Source: Streptomyces sp. TLI_053 (GTDB lineage: Bacteria; Actinomycetota; Actinomycetes; Streptomycetales; Streptomycetaceae). From it: a DNA stretch of 64,000 nucleotides. The position numbers and the translations under genes are program-made. The first letter of the stretch is position 1. Each line of letters opens with the position of its first letter. The stretch lies in the NCBI RefSeq assembly GCF_900105395.1, contig NZ_LT629775.1:310001-374000 (forward strand), in the 5' to 3' direction. Below the pieces are notes generated by a model. That model made no database searches, was not told the origin of the DNA, and was given only the letters and a program-made list of their open reading frames with translations. This document shows, piece after piece, positions 24,722 through 33,423 of this stretch.

Positions 24722-25944
24722 TCTCGCCCTCCGTACTGGTGTGGCCGCTGGCCACCGGCCCGTTCGGCCCGGCAGGCCCCGGGATCAATCATGTCCAGGA
24801 GATCCCGCCGGGAAAGAGAATGCTCGCTTTCCGACAAGAATCACCGCCCCCGGCCGGAGAGGCTTCAAATGCGGAACCCTCTGCCAGGTGCCCGCGGGCA
24901 TGCTGCGGAAATCCACGGGATCGCGCGGAGAGGGCCATCGTTTTCGGCTGAATTCCAGGAACCGGTCGAGCCCGGCAGAAAGCCGGCCGACGATCCGGTG
25001 CCCACCCGCCGTCACCTGGCAACTCGTCAGGGCGAACGCGTGCGGAACGGCCGCGCCGGGGAAGCCGACGATCACTCACGCCGCCGGGGACGGGGACGCA
25101 GTCCTCGCGCTCCTTCCCGTCCGGCCCGTCCCTGGCGTTGCCCGGCCCGTCGTTCCCGCTGCTCGGCGCCGGGCAACCATCTGGTCAGCCGATCATCCGA
25201 GGGCCCCGTCACAAGATCAACGCCTTCACGATGCCGAGGCGTGGGTTGCGAGGAGCGCATCGCGCGGCCGTCGCCGAGTACCCGCTCCAGGGGCAGGCCG
25301 GCCAGGCGGGCGGAGGCAGTCGGCCAGGCCGCTGAAATTTCTCCGGCCGCTCGACAGGTTGCGCACACCCCACCACGGTGTGGATCGTAACCGTCGCATA
25401 CCACCGCAACTCGGTCCGCCACCTCGGAAATCCACTCCTGGTGTCGGCCACGGGCAACTGGTCGGTGGCCGCCCGCACCCATTCAGAACCGGCCTCACGC
25501 CCTCACCTCTGGAACAGGACCTCTTCACCCATGCACAACCTCAGGACAGCCACGGGAGCCGCTGGCATCGTTACCACGACGGTCTCGCTCATCCGGTCCG
25601 CAGGACGCGCGATCGGCAGCAATGGCCGCCGCCGCTGCCCCGGACGTGGCCGGTGCTTTCTCCGGCGACCGATCCAACCCCCGTGTTCCGGCCCGGCGGG
25701 TTGCCGGAAGTCCCTGAGCTTCACGTCGCTGGCTCCTGGAGCCCTGCACGCGCGGACCGTCGTGCGCTCCGACTCGAATCCCCGTCGGCTCGCGGAGCAC
25801 GTGCGGCGCCTCGGACGGCTCCTCTTCGCTCTCGTCCTGGTCCTTGCCATACTCTTGAGCGCGGCTTTGTGGGCCCCCGCGCCGCTCCCCCTGGTGCCGC
25901 ATCAGGCAACGTTCGACCTGTGATGGGCTCGTGGCAGGGCTTTG
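24722..25944. other. 1.2-kb stretch with only weak coding candidates
   Basis: No confident gene is seen. Two weak candidates are recorded. The first is 25072-25482 minus, a frame with VADRVAVVCDGYDPHRGG and CATCRAAGE that looks partly natural. The second is 25531-25923 plus, beginning MHNLRTATGAAGIVTTTVSL and ending with one membrane helix (LLFALVLVLAILLSAALW). Both have poor starts or mixed composition and may be decayed genes in a region rich in transposase relics. Confidence 0.35.
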
Positions 25945-26100
25945 GCCTTGCCAGTAGTACGGACGCGCTTCGCGTGCGGGCTCAGCCGAAGGAGCCGTCG
26001 CAGCCGGGTGCGGGCGTTCGTGCTCGGCCTGCTCGCGGACCTGCCGAGAAAGCACTGCGGGACCATCGCCGAGTACGTCAGTGACGCCGGCCCCTTGCCG
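25945..26100 (+). pseudogene. IS701-type transposase N-terminal relic
   Basis: The frame reads RSRVRAFVLGLLADLPRKHC, then GTIAEYVSDAGP, the N-terminal signature of Streptomyces IS701-like transposases. The reading ends within about 35 recognisable codons, just before the bounded element at 26133. It is a truncated relic. Confidence 0.6.
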
Positions 26101-26132
26101 CGCACCCTCCCGGCCGCCACGCTCGGACTCAG

Positions 26133-26150
26133 TTTGTTCTTTAACCTCTG
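26133..26150 (+). repeat. Left terminal inverted repeat
   Basis: TTTGTTCTTTAACCTCTG matches the reverse complement of 28258-28275 except at the outermost base. CTCAG lies immediately outside. Confidence 0.82.
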
Positions 26151-26264
26151 CCCGTGGTCGGCCCCCTTGCTGACCACGGGTTTTCGTGTTCGCAGGACAG
26201 CTGGACGACGTCCGCGTGATCATGTGCTTCGGCTGCAAGGCGCGATGACAACCTGAGGACGAGT

Positions 26265-27738
26265 GTGCTGGAGAATGCCGACCGTGCCGGGGCACTGAGT
26301 GTGATGTCGGATTTCCGTGCGGGCTTCTACGGATGCCTCACCGCCCGGGCGGACGCACTGTTCGAGCTGACCGATGCCATGCTCTGCGCCGACGGACCGG
26401 TGAAGACTCTGGTCGACCTGACGCTGACGCCCGAGCACCGGCGCGGACACGGTGCGCTCTACGACGGATTGAACCGTGGCCGGATCGAGGTGGAACGACT
26501 CCGTGCCGAGTTGTCCGGCCTGCCTCTTCCCAGAGCGGCCGACGGACGTATCGTGCTCGCGGTGGACTTCAGCCCGTGGCTACGCTCGGACGCGCCGACC
26601 AGCGCCGAGCGGCTCTTCTGCCACGTCTACGGGCGCGCGAAGAGCACCTCGCAGTTCATCCCGGGCTGGCCGTACTCCTTCGTGGCCGCGCTGGAGTCCG
26701 GCCGCACCTCGTGGACGGCGGTGCTCGATGCGGTCCGTCTCGGTCCGCAGGACGACGCCACCGCGGTGACCGCCGACCAGCTCCGCGATGTCGTCGACCG
26801 CCTGATCACCGCCGAGCACTGGCAGACCGGTGATCCGGACATCCTCATAGTGATGGACGCCGGCTACGACGTCACCCGCCTCGCCTTCGTCCTGGCCGAC
26901 CTGCCCGTGGAAGTCCTCGGCCGGATCCGGTCGGACCGGGTACTGCGGCTACCGAAGCCCCCAGGAAGCCGGGGACCAACGGCCGCCCTCCCAAACACGG
27001 CCCCGAGTTCGCGCTGAACAAGCCGATCACCTGGCCCGAGCCCCAGCACGCCACGACCACCGAGACCACTCGCTACGGCACCGCCAAGGCCAGCAGCTTG
27101 CACCCCCGCCTCACCCACCAGACCTGCTGGATCGACCACGACGGCGACCTCCCCGTGATCGAAGGGACGCTGATCCGGCTGCAGGTCGACCACCTCCCTG
27201 GTGACCGCGACCCCAAGCCCGTCTGGCTGTGGTCCTCCCGCACCGGCGCCACTGCCCACGACATCGACCATCGCTGGCAGGCGTTCCTCCGCCGATTCGA
27301 TCTCGAACACACCTTCCGGTTGTTCAAGCAGACCCTCGGCTGGACCCGCCCGAAGATCCGCACACCCGAAGCGGGTGACCGCTGGACATGGCTGGTGATC
27401 ACCGCCCACACCCAGCTCCGCCTCGCCGACCGCTCGCTGAGGACCTCCGCCGGCCATGGGGAAAGCCCGCCGCACCCGGACGACTCACCCCGGCGCGAGT
27501 CCGGCGAGGATTCAGGAACATCCGCGCAAAGTCGCTCCTCCCGGCCAGTGCGCCGAAACCCGGAAGGCCTGGCCCAGGCCGACCGCTCGGCTCCACCAAC
27601 CGGCAGAAGGCCTCGCGCTTCGACGTGCGCAAGACCGAACTGCGTGATCTGACGATCAAGGAACGACGACAGCGCATCGAAGGGGGAACGCGACCGCCTG
27701 GCCGCGTCGTTGGTCCACCAGGAAAGGAGCGTCCGTGA
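26265..27738 (+). pseudogene. Transposase of the bounded element, frameshifted
   Basis: The frame from GTG 26265 (ribosome-binding site GAGGAC) gives ARADALFELTDAMLCADGPV, DFSPWLRSDAPTSAERLFC and DILIVMDAGYDVTRLAFVLA, a common Streptomyces transposase family with DDE-type aspartates. Near 26960 the frame shifts: GTNGRPPKHGPEFALNKPIT continues in another frame, with LEHTFRLFKQTLGWTRPKI. Near 27427 it shifts again to RLTPARVRRGFRNIRAK. A further slip near 27685 is likely, and the last frame runs into the phosphatase start. At least two breaks make it inactive unless they are sequencing errors. Confidence 0.85.
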
Positions 27739-28247
27739 AGACACGACAGAGAGACCGAGGCGCCCCCGAACCGCAGGCGCCGTGGAACGAGGTCAGGCCG
27801 CGGCTATGGCAGGGCGGGCACTTCTGGGCCAGTCCTGACGGCGAGGTGCAGACCGCCGTTGTCGGTACTGAATTCGACCTGGTCATCAGCTTGTTCACCC
27901 GACCGGGCCATGGACCGCATCCCGGAGTAGACCATCTGATCAATGAGATCCCGGACGGCCCACTCACGGCTGAGCAACTCCACTCGGTGCAACAGCTGGC
28001 CCTCACGGCGGCTGAGGCCGTACGGAATGACCGCACCGTTCTCGTGCGCTGCCACTCCGGCTACAACCGCTCCGGCCTCGTCGTCGCACAGACCCTGATC
28101 GAGCTGGGTCAGGACCCGGCGACCGCCATCGCACTCGTTCGACAGAGTCGATCGCCCTGGGCCCTGAACAACCAGACCTTCGAGCAGTACCTCACCACGG
28201 GACTCGACGTCGCCTACCTTCTGGCCGGACTCGAAACCCGCACCTGA
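27735..28247 (+). CDS. Dual-specificity / tyrosine phosphatase carried by the insertion element
   Basis: A 170-residue protein with the cysteine phosphatase loop LVRCHSGYNRSGLV (C-x5-R) near residue 108 and a preceding conserved region (EFDLVISLFTRPGHGPHPGV, then the general-acid segment EIPDGP). This is the layout of small DSP/PTP enzymes that remove phosphate from Tyr or Ser/Thr, or from nucleotides and lipids. GTG 27735 overlaps the end of the last transposase frame and has AAAGGAG at ideal spacing. The gene lies wholly inside the inverted repeats and, unlike the transposase, is intact, which suggests it is under selection. Confidence 0.85.
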   Translation: MKTRQRDRGAPEPQAPWNEVRPRLWQGGHFWASPDGEVQTAVVGTEFDLVISLFTRPGHGPHPGVDHLINEIPDGPLTAEQLHSVQQLALTAAEAVRNDRTVLVRCHSGYNRSGLVVAQTLIELGQDPATAIALVRQSRSPWALNNQTFEQYLTTGLDVAYLLAGLETRT

Positions 28248-28257
28248 TCAACAGCAC

Positions 28258-28275
28258 CAGAGGTTAAAGAACAAG
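28258..28275 (-). repeat. Right terminal inverted repeat
   Basis: It pairs with 26133-26150 (17 of 18). CTCAG follows at 28276-28280, repeating the five bases before the left end. Confidence 0.82.
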
Positions 28276-28305
28276 CTCAGGTCGGACTCGACACCTGGGG
28301 GTTCC

Positions 28306-28452
28306 TTGGACACCACCAACCACCGCCGCAACCGGCGAGGCAGCGGCCTCGGCTGCCTCGTCCTCGCCCTTCTCGTCGCCACGGTGTTCGTCGCCTTCCT
28401 CGTCTGGGCCTGGCACCAGCCCGGCAACGGCACCCCCAGCTACTGGCACTGA
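28306..28452 (+). CDS. Small single-pass membrane protein
   Basis: A 48-residue protein from TTG 28306 (preceded by CTGGGGG): a basic N-terminus LDTTNHRRNRRGSG, one membrane helix CLVLALLVATVFVAFLVWAW, and a short outside tail ending PSYWH. The composition and topology look real despite its length. It starts about 30 bp outside the insertion element, so insertion may have separated it from its promoter. No family is recognised. Confidence 0.5.
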   Translation: MDTTNHRRNRRGSGLGCLVLALLVATVFVAFLVWAWHQPGNGTPSYWH

Positions 28453-28801
28453 CGCTCTCGACCGGCCGGCCGCCCGCGGCGGAGCCGTCGCGGACCGGGA
28501 CGGGGACCAGGTCGAGAACGAGGTAGAGAACGAGGACGAGCCGCGACATCCCGACGATGGCATCCGGCGCGCGACACCTGCCCGGCGGAACAGTGCCGAG
28601 GCCCGGTGCGAGGCGTTCGCCCGGGCGGCCGGGCCGCCCCGCGTCGTCGGTCCGGCATCCGTCGGGCGCTGCGGGGCCGGGTGGCGGAACACGCACGGTC
28701 CGGCGAACGGGTGCGAGCGGCACCGAACGTCAACGGGTCCGGGAAGGCGACCCGGCTCCGTCGACGACTGCGGCGGCGGTCAGCAGCACCAGGTTCTGCG
28801 T
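28453..28801. other. Intergenic stretch, nothing recognised
   Basis: Very GC-rich, between convergent genes. No hairpin longer than a few base pairs and no convincing frame were seen. Confidence 0.4.
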
Positions 28802-29110
28802 TCAGCAGTCCGACTGCTCGGTGGCGACCTCGGTGCCGCAGGCCGCGCAGACGAGATTGGGCCCGTCCCGGCCGTCGAGTCCGCAGCAGCCGTTACGACG
28901 GCCGAGGTCGGGGTGCGCAGCCGTTCCCGGCAGGTCGTCGGGATGCAGGACAAAGGCAGCGGCATCGTCACCGATCGCGTAGGTGCCCCGGGCCATCCGG
29001 GGAGGGGCGATCCGGTGGCCGGACCGCTTCTCGCCGTCCCGCGACGGCCGTGCTCGCCTGAGTTCCCCGGTGAGTGGCCGGCCGCAGTTCGCGCAGGTGA
29101 AGAGGGTCAT
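28802..29110 (-). CDS. Zinc-ribbon protein of a Streptomyces-specific family
   Basis: A 102-residue protein with an N-terminal knuckle (FTCANCGRPLTG) and a C-terminal Cys-rich end (NGCCGLDGRDGPNLVCAACG, then TEVATEQSDC), suggesting two bound zinc ions. The middle (MARGTYAIGDD) is conserved in the family. The start MTLFTCANCG is chosen by analogy with the related protein at 42745-43209. The function is unknown. Such proteins sometimes sit near regulators, but none is adjacent here. Confidence 0.72.
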   Translation of the reverse strand: MTLFTCANCGRPLTGELRRARPSRDGEKRSGHRIAPPRMARGTYAIGDDAAAFVLHPDDLPGTAAHPDLGRRNGCCGLDGRDGPNLVCAACGTEVATEQSDC

Positions 29111-29359
29111 CCGGACATTCGCATCGACGCGCAGCGCGTCGGGGCGGCCCGCCGGCCCGACGCGGTCGCGTCCGGAAGATCGAGTCCGGAACGTCCGACA
29201 CGCTCCTCCCCATGAAGGCCGGTGGATCCCGCCCGGCGTCCCCGCACCGTCGATCGCCGCGATCGGGTGCGGCGGCACGCCTCTTGCCCCCGTTCAGCAC
29301 GACCGCGCACGCTGGGTTCGGCGCCCTCGTGGAGCGATGGGCCGGGGAGGGAGGAACGA

Positions 29360-30130
29360 GTGGTGGAAGTGTCGGCTGGGGCGCACGAACACAGCGGCGG
29401 GAGTGGGGAGCAGGAGGGGCGCAGCGGCGGGAGCCGGTTGTGGGCGGTGGGGCGGATCGTGGTTGCGGTGGGCCTGGCGGCGGGGCTGACGGTTGCCGTC
29501 GTCGGGCTGGGGTGGGCATCGGCGTGGCTCGTCTACCACTGGGCGCCCTACCGGTTGGTCCATGTCGTCGACGTGATCGTGCTTCTCGTGTTGCTGCTTC
29601 TCGGGATCGCGGCCGCCGTGGCCGGCACGCGGCGGCCGTGGCGGTTGTCCGTGGTGTCGTTGACCGTGTTCTCGGCCGGTTGGCTGTTCCTCGAGCTGTG
29701 CTGCGTGTTCATGGCCGGCCGGCAGGCGCTCCACGACCGGGGCGAGCCCGTCCCCGCCGTGGTCGTCGAGGTGTCCGAGGGCCATTGGCAGTCCTCGACC
29801 TTCGCCGAGGTGCGGCTCGCCGACGGGACGAGGCATGCGAATGTCCCGGTGGGCGACGAGCACCCCCGCCCTGGAGACAGGATCACCGTCACGCTGGACC
29901 CCGAGGGGCTTGCCCAGCCCCGCCTGGGTCCGCCGCCCGGGCCTCCCGGCACGACCTGGCGCAACGTCAGCCTGGCCGCCACCGCGGTCGGCGCCGCCGG
30001 TCTGGGCACGCACCTCGCCGGGCGGCAGGGCCCCGTCCTGTTCCGCTCGCCCCGGCCTCCCGAGGACACGCCTCGCCCCGGATACCGGCGACGGCCGGCA
30101 CGACCGCGCCGACGGCTCCGGAAGCCGTGA
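29360..30130 (+). CDS. Membrane protein with DUF3592-like C-terminal domain
   Basis: A 256-residue protein. It has a soluble, glycine-rich N-terminus (about 30 residues) and three membrane helices between about residues 35 and 130 (VVAVGLAAGLTVAVVGLGWA and VIVLLVLLLLGIAAAVAG). A beta-rich domain follows with VVVEVSEGHWQSSTFAEVRL and RPGDRITVTLDPEGLAQPRL, similar to DUF3592-like modules, and the tail is Pro/Arg-rich. GTG 29360 is supported by GGGAGGAACGA. The role is unknown. Confidence 0.72.
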   Translation: MVEVSAGAHEHSGGSGEQEGRSGGSRLWAVGRIVVAVGLAAGLTVAVVGLGWASAWLVYHWAPYRLVHVVDVIVLLVLLLLGIAAAVAGTRRPWRLSVVSLTVFSAGWLFLELCCVFMAGRQALHDRGEPVPAVVVEVSEGHWQSSTFAEVRLADGTRHANVPVGDEHPRPGDRITVTLDPEGLAQPRLGPPPGPPGTTWRNVSLAATAVGAAGLGTHLAGRQGPVLFRSPRPPEDTPRPGYRRRPARPRRRLRKP

Positions 30131-31068
30131 CGACGAGGACGATCGGGGCGCCGTCGCGGACGCCCCGCCCGCGCAGCTGATTGCCCGACGAACTGACGCA
30201 CGCACCACGCGACGTTCTCTCCGGTGGACCTCACCACCCGGCGGAGTGGCGGCCGGGACGCGCCCTGCTCCGCGTTCCCTCACTCGGGGAGCATCGAGGC
30301 CGGCCGCGCCGGAGGACGGCCTCCGCTCGCTCGCCGTGGGGCGGACAAAGATCCACGGCCGCTGCCCGCCCGGGTGCGGGCCGTCCAGGTCGTGGCCGCC
30401 GCGTTCGCGGGTACGACGGCAGAACCGGGCAGGTGCGCACCCGGGCGGGCGGGCGCGGCAACCGGACCCGCGGAGACAGGCGTCGCAGGACCGCCCGGGC
30501 CGACATGCTGCCGCCCGGGCCGACATGCTGCCGCTCGGGCCGGCCAGGTGGCAGAGACAAGCAGGCCGATCGGCGGTGCAATCCAGCTTGTCGGGGGTCC
30601 CGGTATTGCCGTGCGGGCACGCAGGATTGGCACTCGTGCCCGGCGCATCCGTATGGCAGGCGCCGATACCGACTCGATCTCATATTTGATGACTGAATCC
30701 ATGAATCCGATCCCGGTCCGGATCGCTCCCGTTCGCCTCGGCTTACGGCGGCGACCGCCCACGCCGGCCGCGTAGCAGACCGGCCGACCGCACTCTGTCG
30801 GCTCCATCCGGGCATCCGCCTGCCGGACGCCGGAACCGGCCGTGGCCGAGCGGCGTCGCCGAGCCCGGACCTTCCCCGGACGACCGAGCCGGGTCCTCCT
30901 GGCGGACCTCCCTGCGGGAAGCGTTGCCCACCGGCGCGAGCCGACCCCACGCCCGTCGCGCGCCCGCCCGACAGCGCGACGCCACCGTGGCCCGGCACAG
31001 GACACGCGAGGGCGGTGCCGTGCCTGGGCTCTTCTGCCGAACATCCCCCACCCTCGCTGGAGCTTTCC
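30131..31068. other. 938-bp stretch without a supported gene
   Basis: Open frames occur on both strands but are Arg/Pro-rich, as expected for non-coding GC-rich DNA. A 19-base unit (GGGCCGACATGCTGCCG with flanks) occurs twice in tandem near 30497-30540. The 30640-30700 segment is notably less GC-rich and could hold a promoter for the Stealth gene at 31069, but no clear -35/-10 pair was identified. Confidence 0.4.
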
Positions 31069-32907
31069 ATGCCCCTTCGCCCGGCCCGTCTCACCACCGC
31101 AGTGCGCCGGCTCGCCTTCCTGGTGCACCGCCCGCGACGCACCGGGCTCACCGGCCTCGGACCAGTCCCGGAGCCCGAGCAGGAGCAGGAGCAGGCATCC
31201 ACGGAACCCCCGTCTCCACTCCCGGAACCTGCCCCACCGGGCGAGAGGCTGGCCGCGGGGCGTCGTGAGCGCGAGGCCGAGCTCGCTGCCACCCTGACCG
31301 GTGTCGTCCGTCACGGCGGGCTGTTGGCGCAGGCGGACCGGATACGGCTGCCGGGTCAGCGTCTGGACGACAACCTCGCCGAGGTCGCCGGAGCGCTGGG
31401 CGCGGCGGGCATCGACTACGGCATCGTGCCCGACCGCGGCAGGCGTCACCGCCTGGCCGTAGCGGCCGGCGACCGCTCCGCAGCACTGGAGGCGCTCTCG
31501 GTGCCGTTCGCCGGGCAGGCCGTGTACGCGGACCTGCTGGAGCACGGGCGCGTGCTCACCACCGTCCTGGCCGAGCAGGTACGCACCGCCGTCGCGGTCG
31601 TGGAACGCGAGGCGACCGGCCCCGGCGACCTCCTGGACGCCGAACCCGGTGCGACCCCGCCGGACCGGGTCAAGGGGCTGCGCATCTACCGGCCGGCCGT
31701 GGTCGGGACCCTTCTGTACGGCTCCGAGGCCGCGTGCGACGTCGAATTCTGGGATCCTGCCCCGCAGGCCCCCGGGGCCGTTGCCTCCATCGACGAGACC
31801 CCGCTCGGCTGGTGGGTGCCCTCGCTGGAGGCCACGGCCAGGACGGCTGTCGGCGGGCAGGTGTACCCGCTGGTCAACGCCTTCGCCGTCGACCTGCCGG
31901 ACCGCGTCGCCTTTCCCGTGGACGCCGTCATCACCTGGGTCGACGACACCGACCCGGCCTGGCAGAGGCGGCGTGACACCGCCCGGGCCGGCCTCGCCCG
32001 CACGGCCGCACCGGTCGCGCCGGAGGACGGCGACGCCGCCAGCGGCATCGCCGGTGACGCCGACCAGCGTTTCCGCAACCGCGACGAACTCCGTTACTGT
32101 CTGCGCGCACTGGCCGCGCACGCTCCCTGGATCCGCCACGTCCACCTGATCACCGACGACCAGACGCCTCCGTGGCTCGACACCGACCGGCCCGGCCTGA
32201 CCGTCGTCCCGCACCGGGACCTGTTCGCCGGCACCGACGCCGGGCCCGTGTTCAACTCCCATGCCATCGAGAGCCGGCTGCACCTGATCCCCGGCCTCGC
32301 CGAGCACTTCCTGTACATCAACGACGACGTCTTCCTCGGCCGCACCGTCGCGCCCGAGGACTTCTTCCTCGGCAACGGCCTGCCCCTGTGCTTCCCCGAC
32401 GACCGGATCATTCCCCCCGGTGACGCCCGGAGCGACGACTCGGTCTACGTCGCCGCCCTGAAGAACACACGCGCGGCCCTGACCGCCTCGACCGGCAAGA
32501 CCTACCCCCGCACCCTCAGACACGCCCCCCACCCGCTGCGCCGCAGCGTCATGGCCGAAAGCGCGGAGCGGTTCGCGGCCGAGCTTCGTGCCACGGTCCG
32601 CTCGCCGTTCCGGGCCGGCACCGATCTCGCACCGGTGACCCTGGCCGCGTACTACGCCCACGCGACCGCGCGCGCCGTGGACGGGCATCTCTACGGCGGC
32701 TACTTCGTCACGGACAGCCACGAGGACCTCGCCCGCCTCGCAGACCTCCACGAGGAACGCTGGGCCGACTACTTCTGCCTCGCCGACGGCATCCGCGACC
32801 GCATCTCCCCCCAGGCGCAGCACGACGCCCTCACCGGCTTCCTGAGCGAGTACTTCCCCGTCCCCTCCCCCTTCGAGACGGGGCCCGCGCGTACGACGGT
32901 CCGATGA
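31069..32907 (+). CDS. Stealth-family hexose-1-phosphate transferase
   Basis: A 612-residue protein with the four Stealth blocks: CR1 FPVDAVITWVDDTDPAW (about residue 285), CR2 RFRNRDELRYCLRAL with HLITDDQTPPWL, CR3 FNSHAIESRLHLIPGL with FLYINDDVFLG, and CR4-like HAPHPLRRSVM. Stealth proteins transfer sugar-1-phosphates from nucleotide sugars to build phosphodiester-linked capsule or wall glycans, like UDP-GlcNAc phosphotransferase. The N-terminal 250 residues are variable. The ATG has GGAG six bases upstream. No capsule operon adjoins it, so it may act alone on wall polymers. Confidence 0.88.
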   Translation: MPLRPARLTTAVRRLAFLVHRPRRTGLTGLGPVPEPEQEQEQASTEPPSPLPEPAPPGERLAAGRREREAELAATLTGVVRHGGLLAQADRIRLPGQRLDDNLAEVAGALGAAGIDYGIVPDRGRRHRLAVAAGDRSAALEALSVPFAGQAVYADLLEHGRVLTTVLAEQVRTAVAVVEREATGPGDLLDAEPGATPPDRVKGLRIYRPAVVGTLLYGSEAACDVEFWDPAPQAPGAVASIDETPLGWWVPSLEATARTAVGGQVYPLVNAFAVDLPDRVAFPVDAVITWVDDTDPAWQRRRDTARAGLARTAAPVAPEDGDAASGIAGDADQRFRNRDELRYCLRALAAHAPWIRHVHLITDDQTPPWLDTDRPGLTVVPHRDLFAGTDAGPVFNSHAIESRLHLIPGLAEHFLYINDDVFLGRTVAPEDFFLGNGLPLCFPDDRIIPPGDARSDDSVYVAALKNTRAALTASTGKTYPRTLRHAPHPLRRSVMAESAERFAAELRATVRSPFRAGTDLAPVTLAAYYAHATARAVDGHLYGGYFVTDSHEDLARLADLHEERWADYFCLADGIRDRISPQAQHDALTGFLSEYFPVPSPFETGPARTTVR

Positions 32908-32988
32908 TCCACCGGTACACGGACAACGGATGCCGACCGCCGGACGCCGCACTGCAACGGAACGCGGGCGCGCGGGACGGCAGGGTGG

Positions 32989-33423
32989 TCAGGCGGTGGG
33001 CAGGTCGCGGGGCACCGGCCGGTCGGCGAGCCAGAAGTCGACCGTGCTACCGAGGACGGTGCGGAACAGGTCGAAGTTCAGCGGTTTGAAGATGTAGCTG
33101 TCCGCGCCGGCCGCGTAGCAGTCCTCGACCTCGGCCGGCGCGGTCGAGGAGGTGAAGACCACCACCGGCACCTTGGCGAGTTCCGGCCGCAGCCGTATGT
33201 CGCGCAGCAGGGAGTGCCCGCTGTAGCCGGGGAGGTTGAGGTCGAGCAGTACCAGCGCGGGCCGTTCGGCCCCGGGGTCCAGCAGCCGGGGCACGACGGT
33301 CCGGGGGGAGGCGGTGAACTCCAGCCGGACCAGTGGGTGCGAGCGGCCCAGCGCGCGGGCCACGGCCTCGATGTCCTCCTCGGAGTCCTCGACGACCAGG
33401 ACCAGGCCCTCCTGCATGGTCAT
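32989..33423 (-). CDS. Single-domain response regulator (Rcp1-like)
   Basis: A 144-residue REC-only protein. It has acidic residues in VLVVEDSEEDIEAV, the phospho-acceptor Asp in LVLLDLNLPGYSGH, the Thr/Ser in VVVFTSSTA, and Lys in YIFKPLNFDLF. The sequence style, with the extended C-terminus after FKPLNFDLF, matches the response regulators that pair with cyanobacterial and other bacterial phytochromes. There is no output domain. It overlaps the PP2C gene by 4 bp (ATGA), and a phytochrome kinase lies divergently at 35475, which is its probable phosphodonor. Confidence 0.88.
   Translation of the reverse strand: MTMQEGLVLVVEDSEEDIEAVARALGRSHPLVRLEFTASPRTVVPRLLDPGAERPALVLLDLNLPGYSGHSLLRDIRLRPELAKVPVVVFTSSTAPAEVEDCYAAGADSYIFKPLNFDLFRTVLGSTVDFWLADRPVPRDLPTA

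Larger units (their letters stand above)
26133..28275 (+). mobile_element. Insertion element with 18-bp inverted repeats, decayed transposase and phosphatase cargo
   Basis: The left end 26133-26150 and the right end 28258-28275 are inverted repeats matching at 17 of 18 positions (core TTGTTCTTTAACCTCTG). Each end abuts the direct repeat CTCAG (26128-26132 and 28276-28280), which fits a 5-bp target-site duplication. Inside lie a transposase gene broken by frameshifts and, 10 bp from the right end, an intact dual-specificity phosphatase gene. The element is 2,143 bp long. The boundaries follow directly from sequence; mobility is doubtful because the transposase is broken. Confidence 0.8.
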
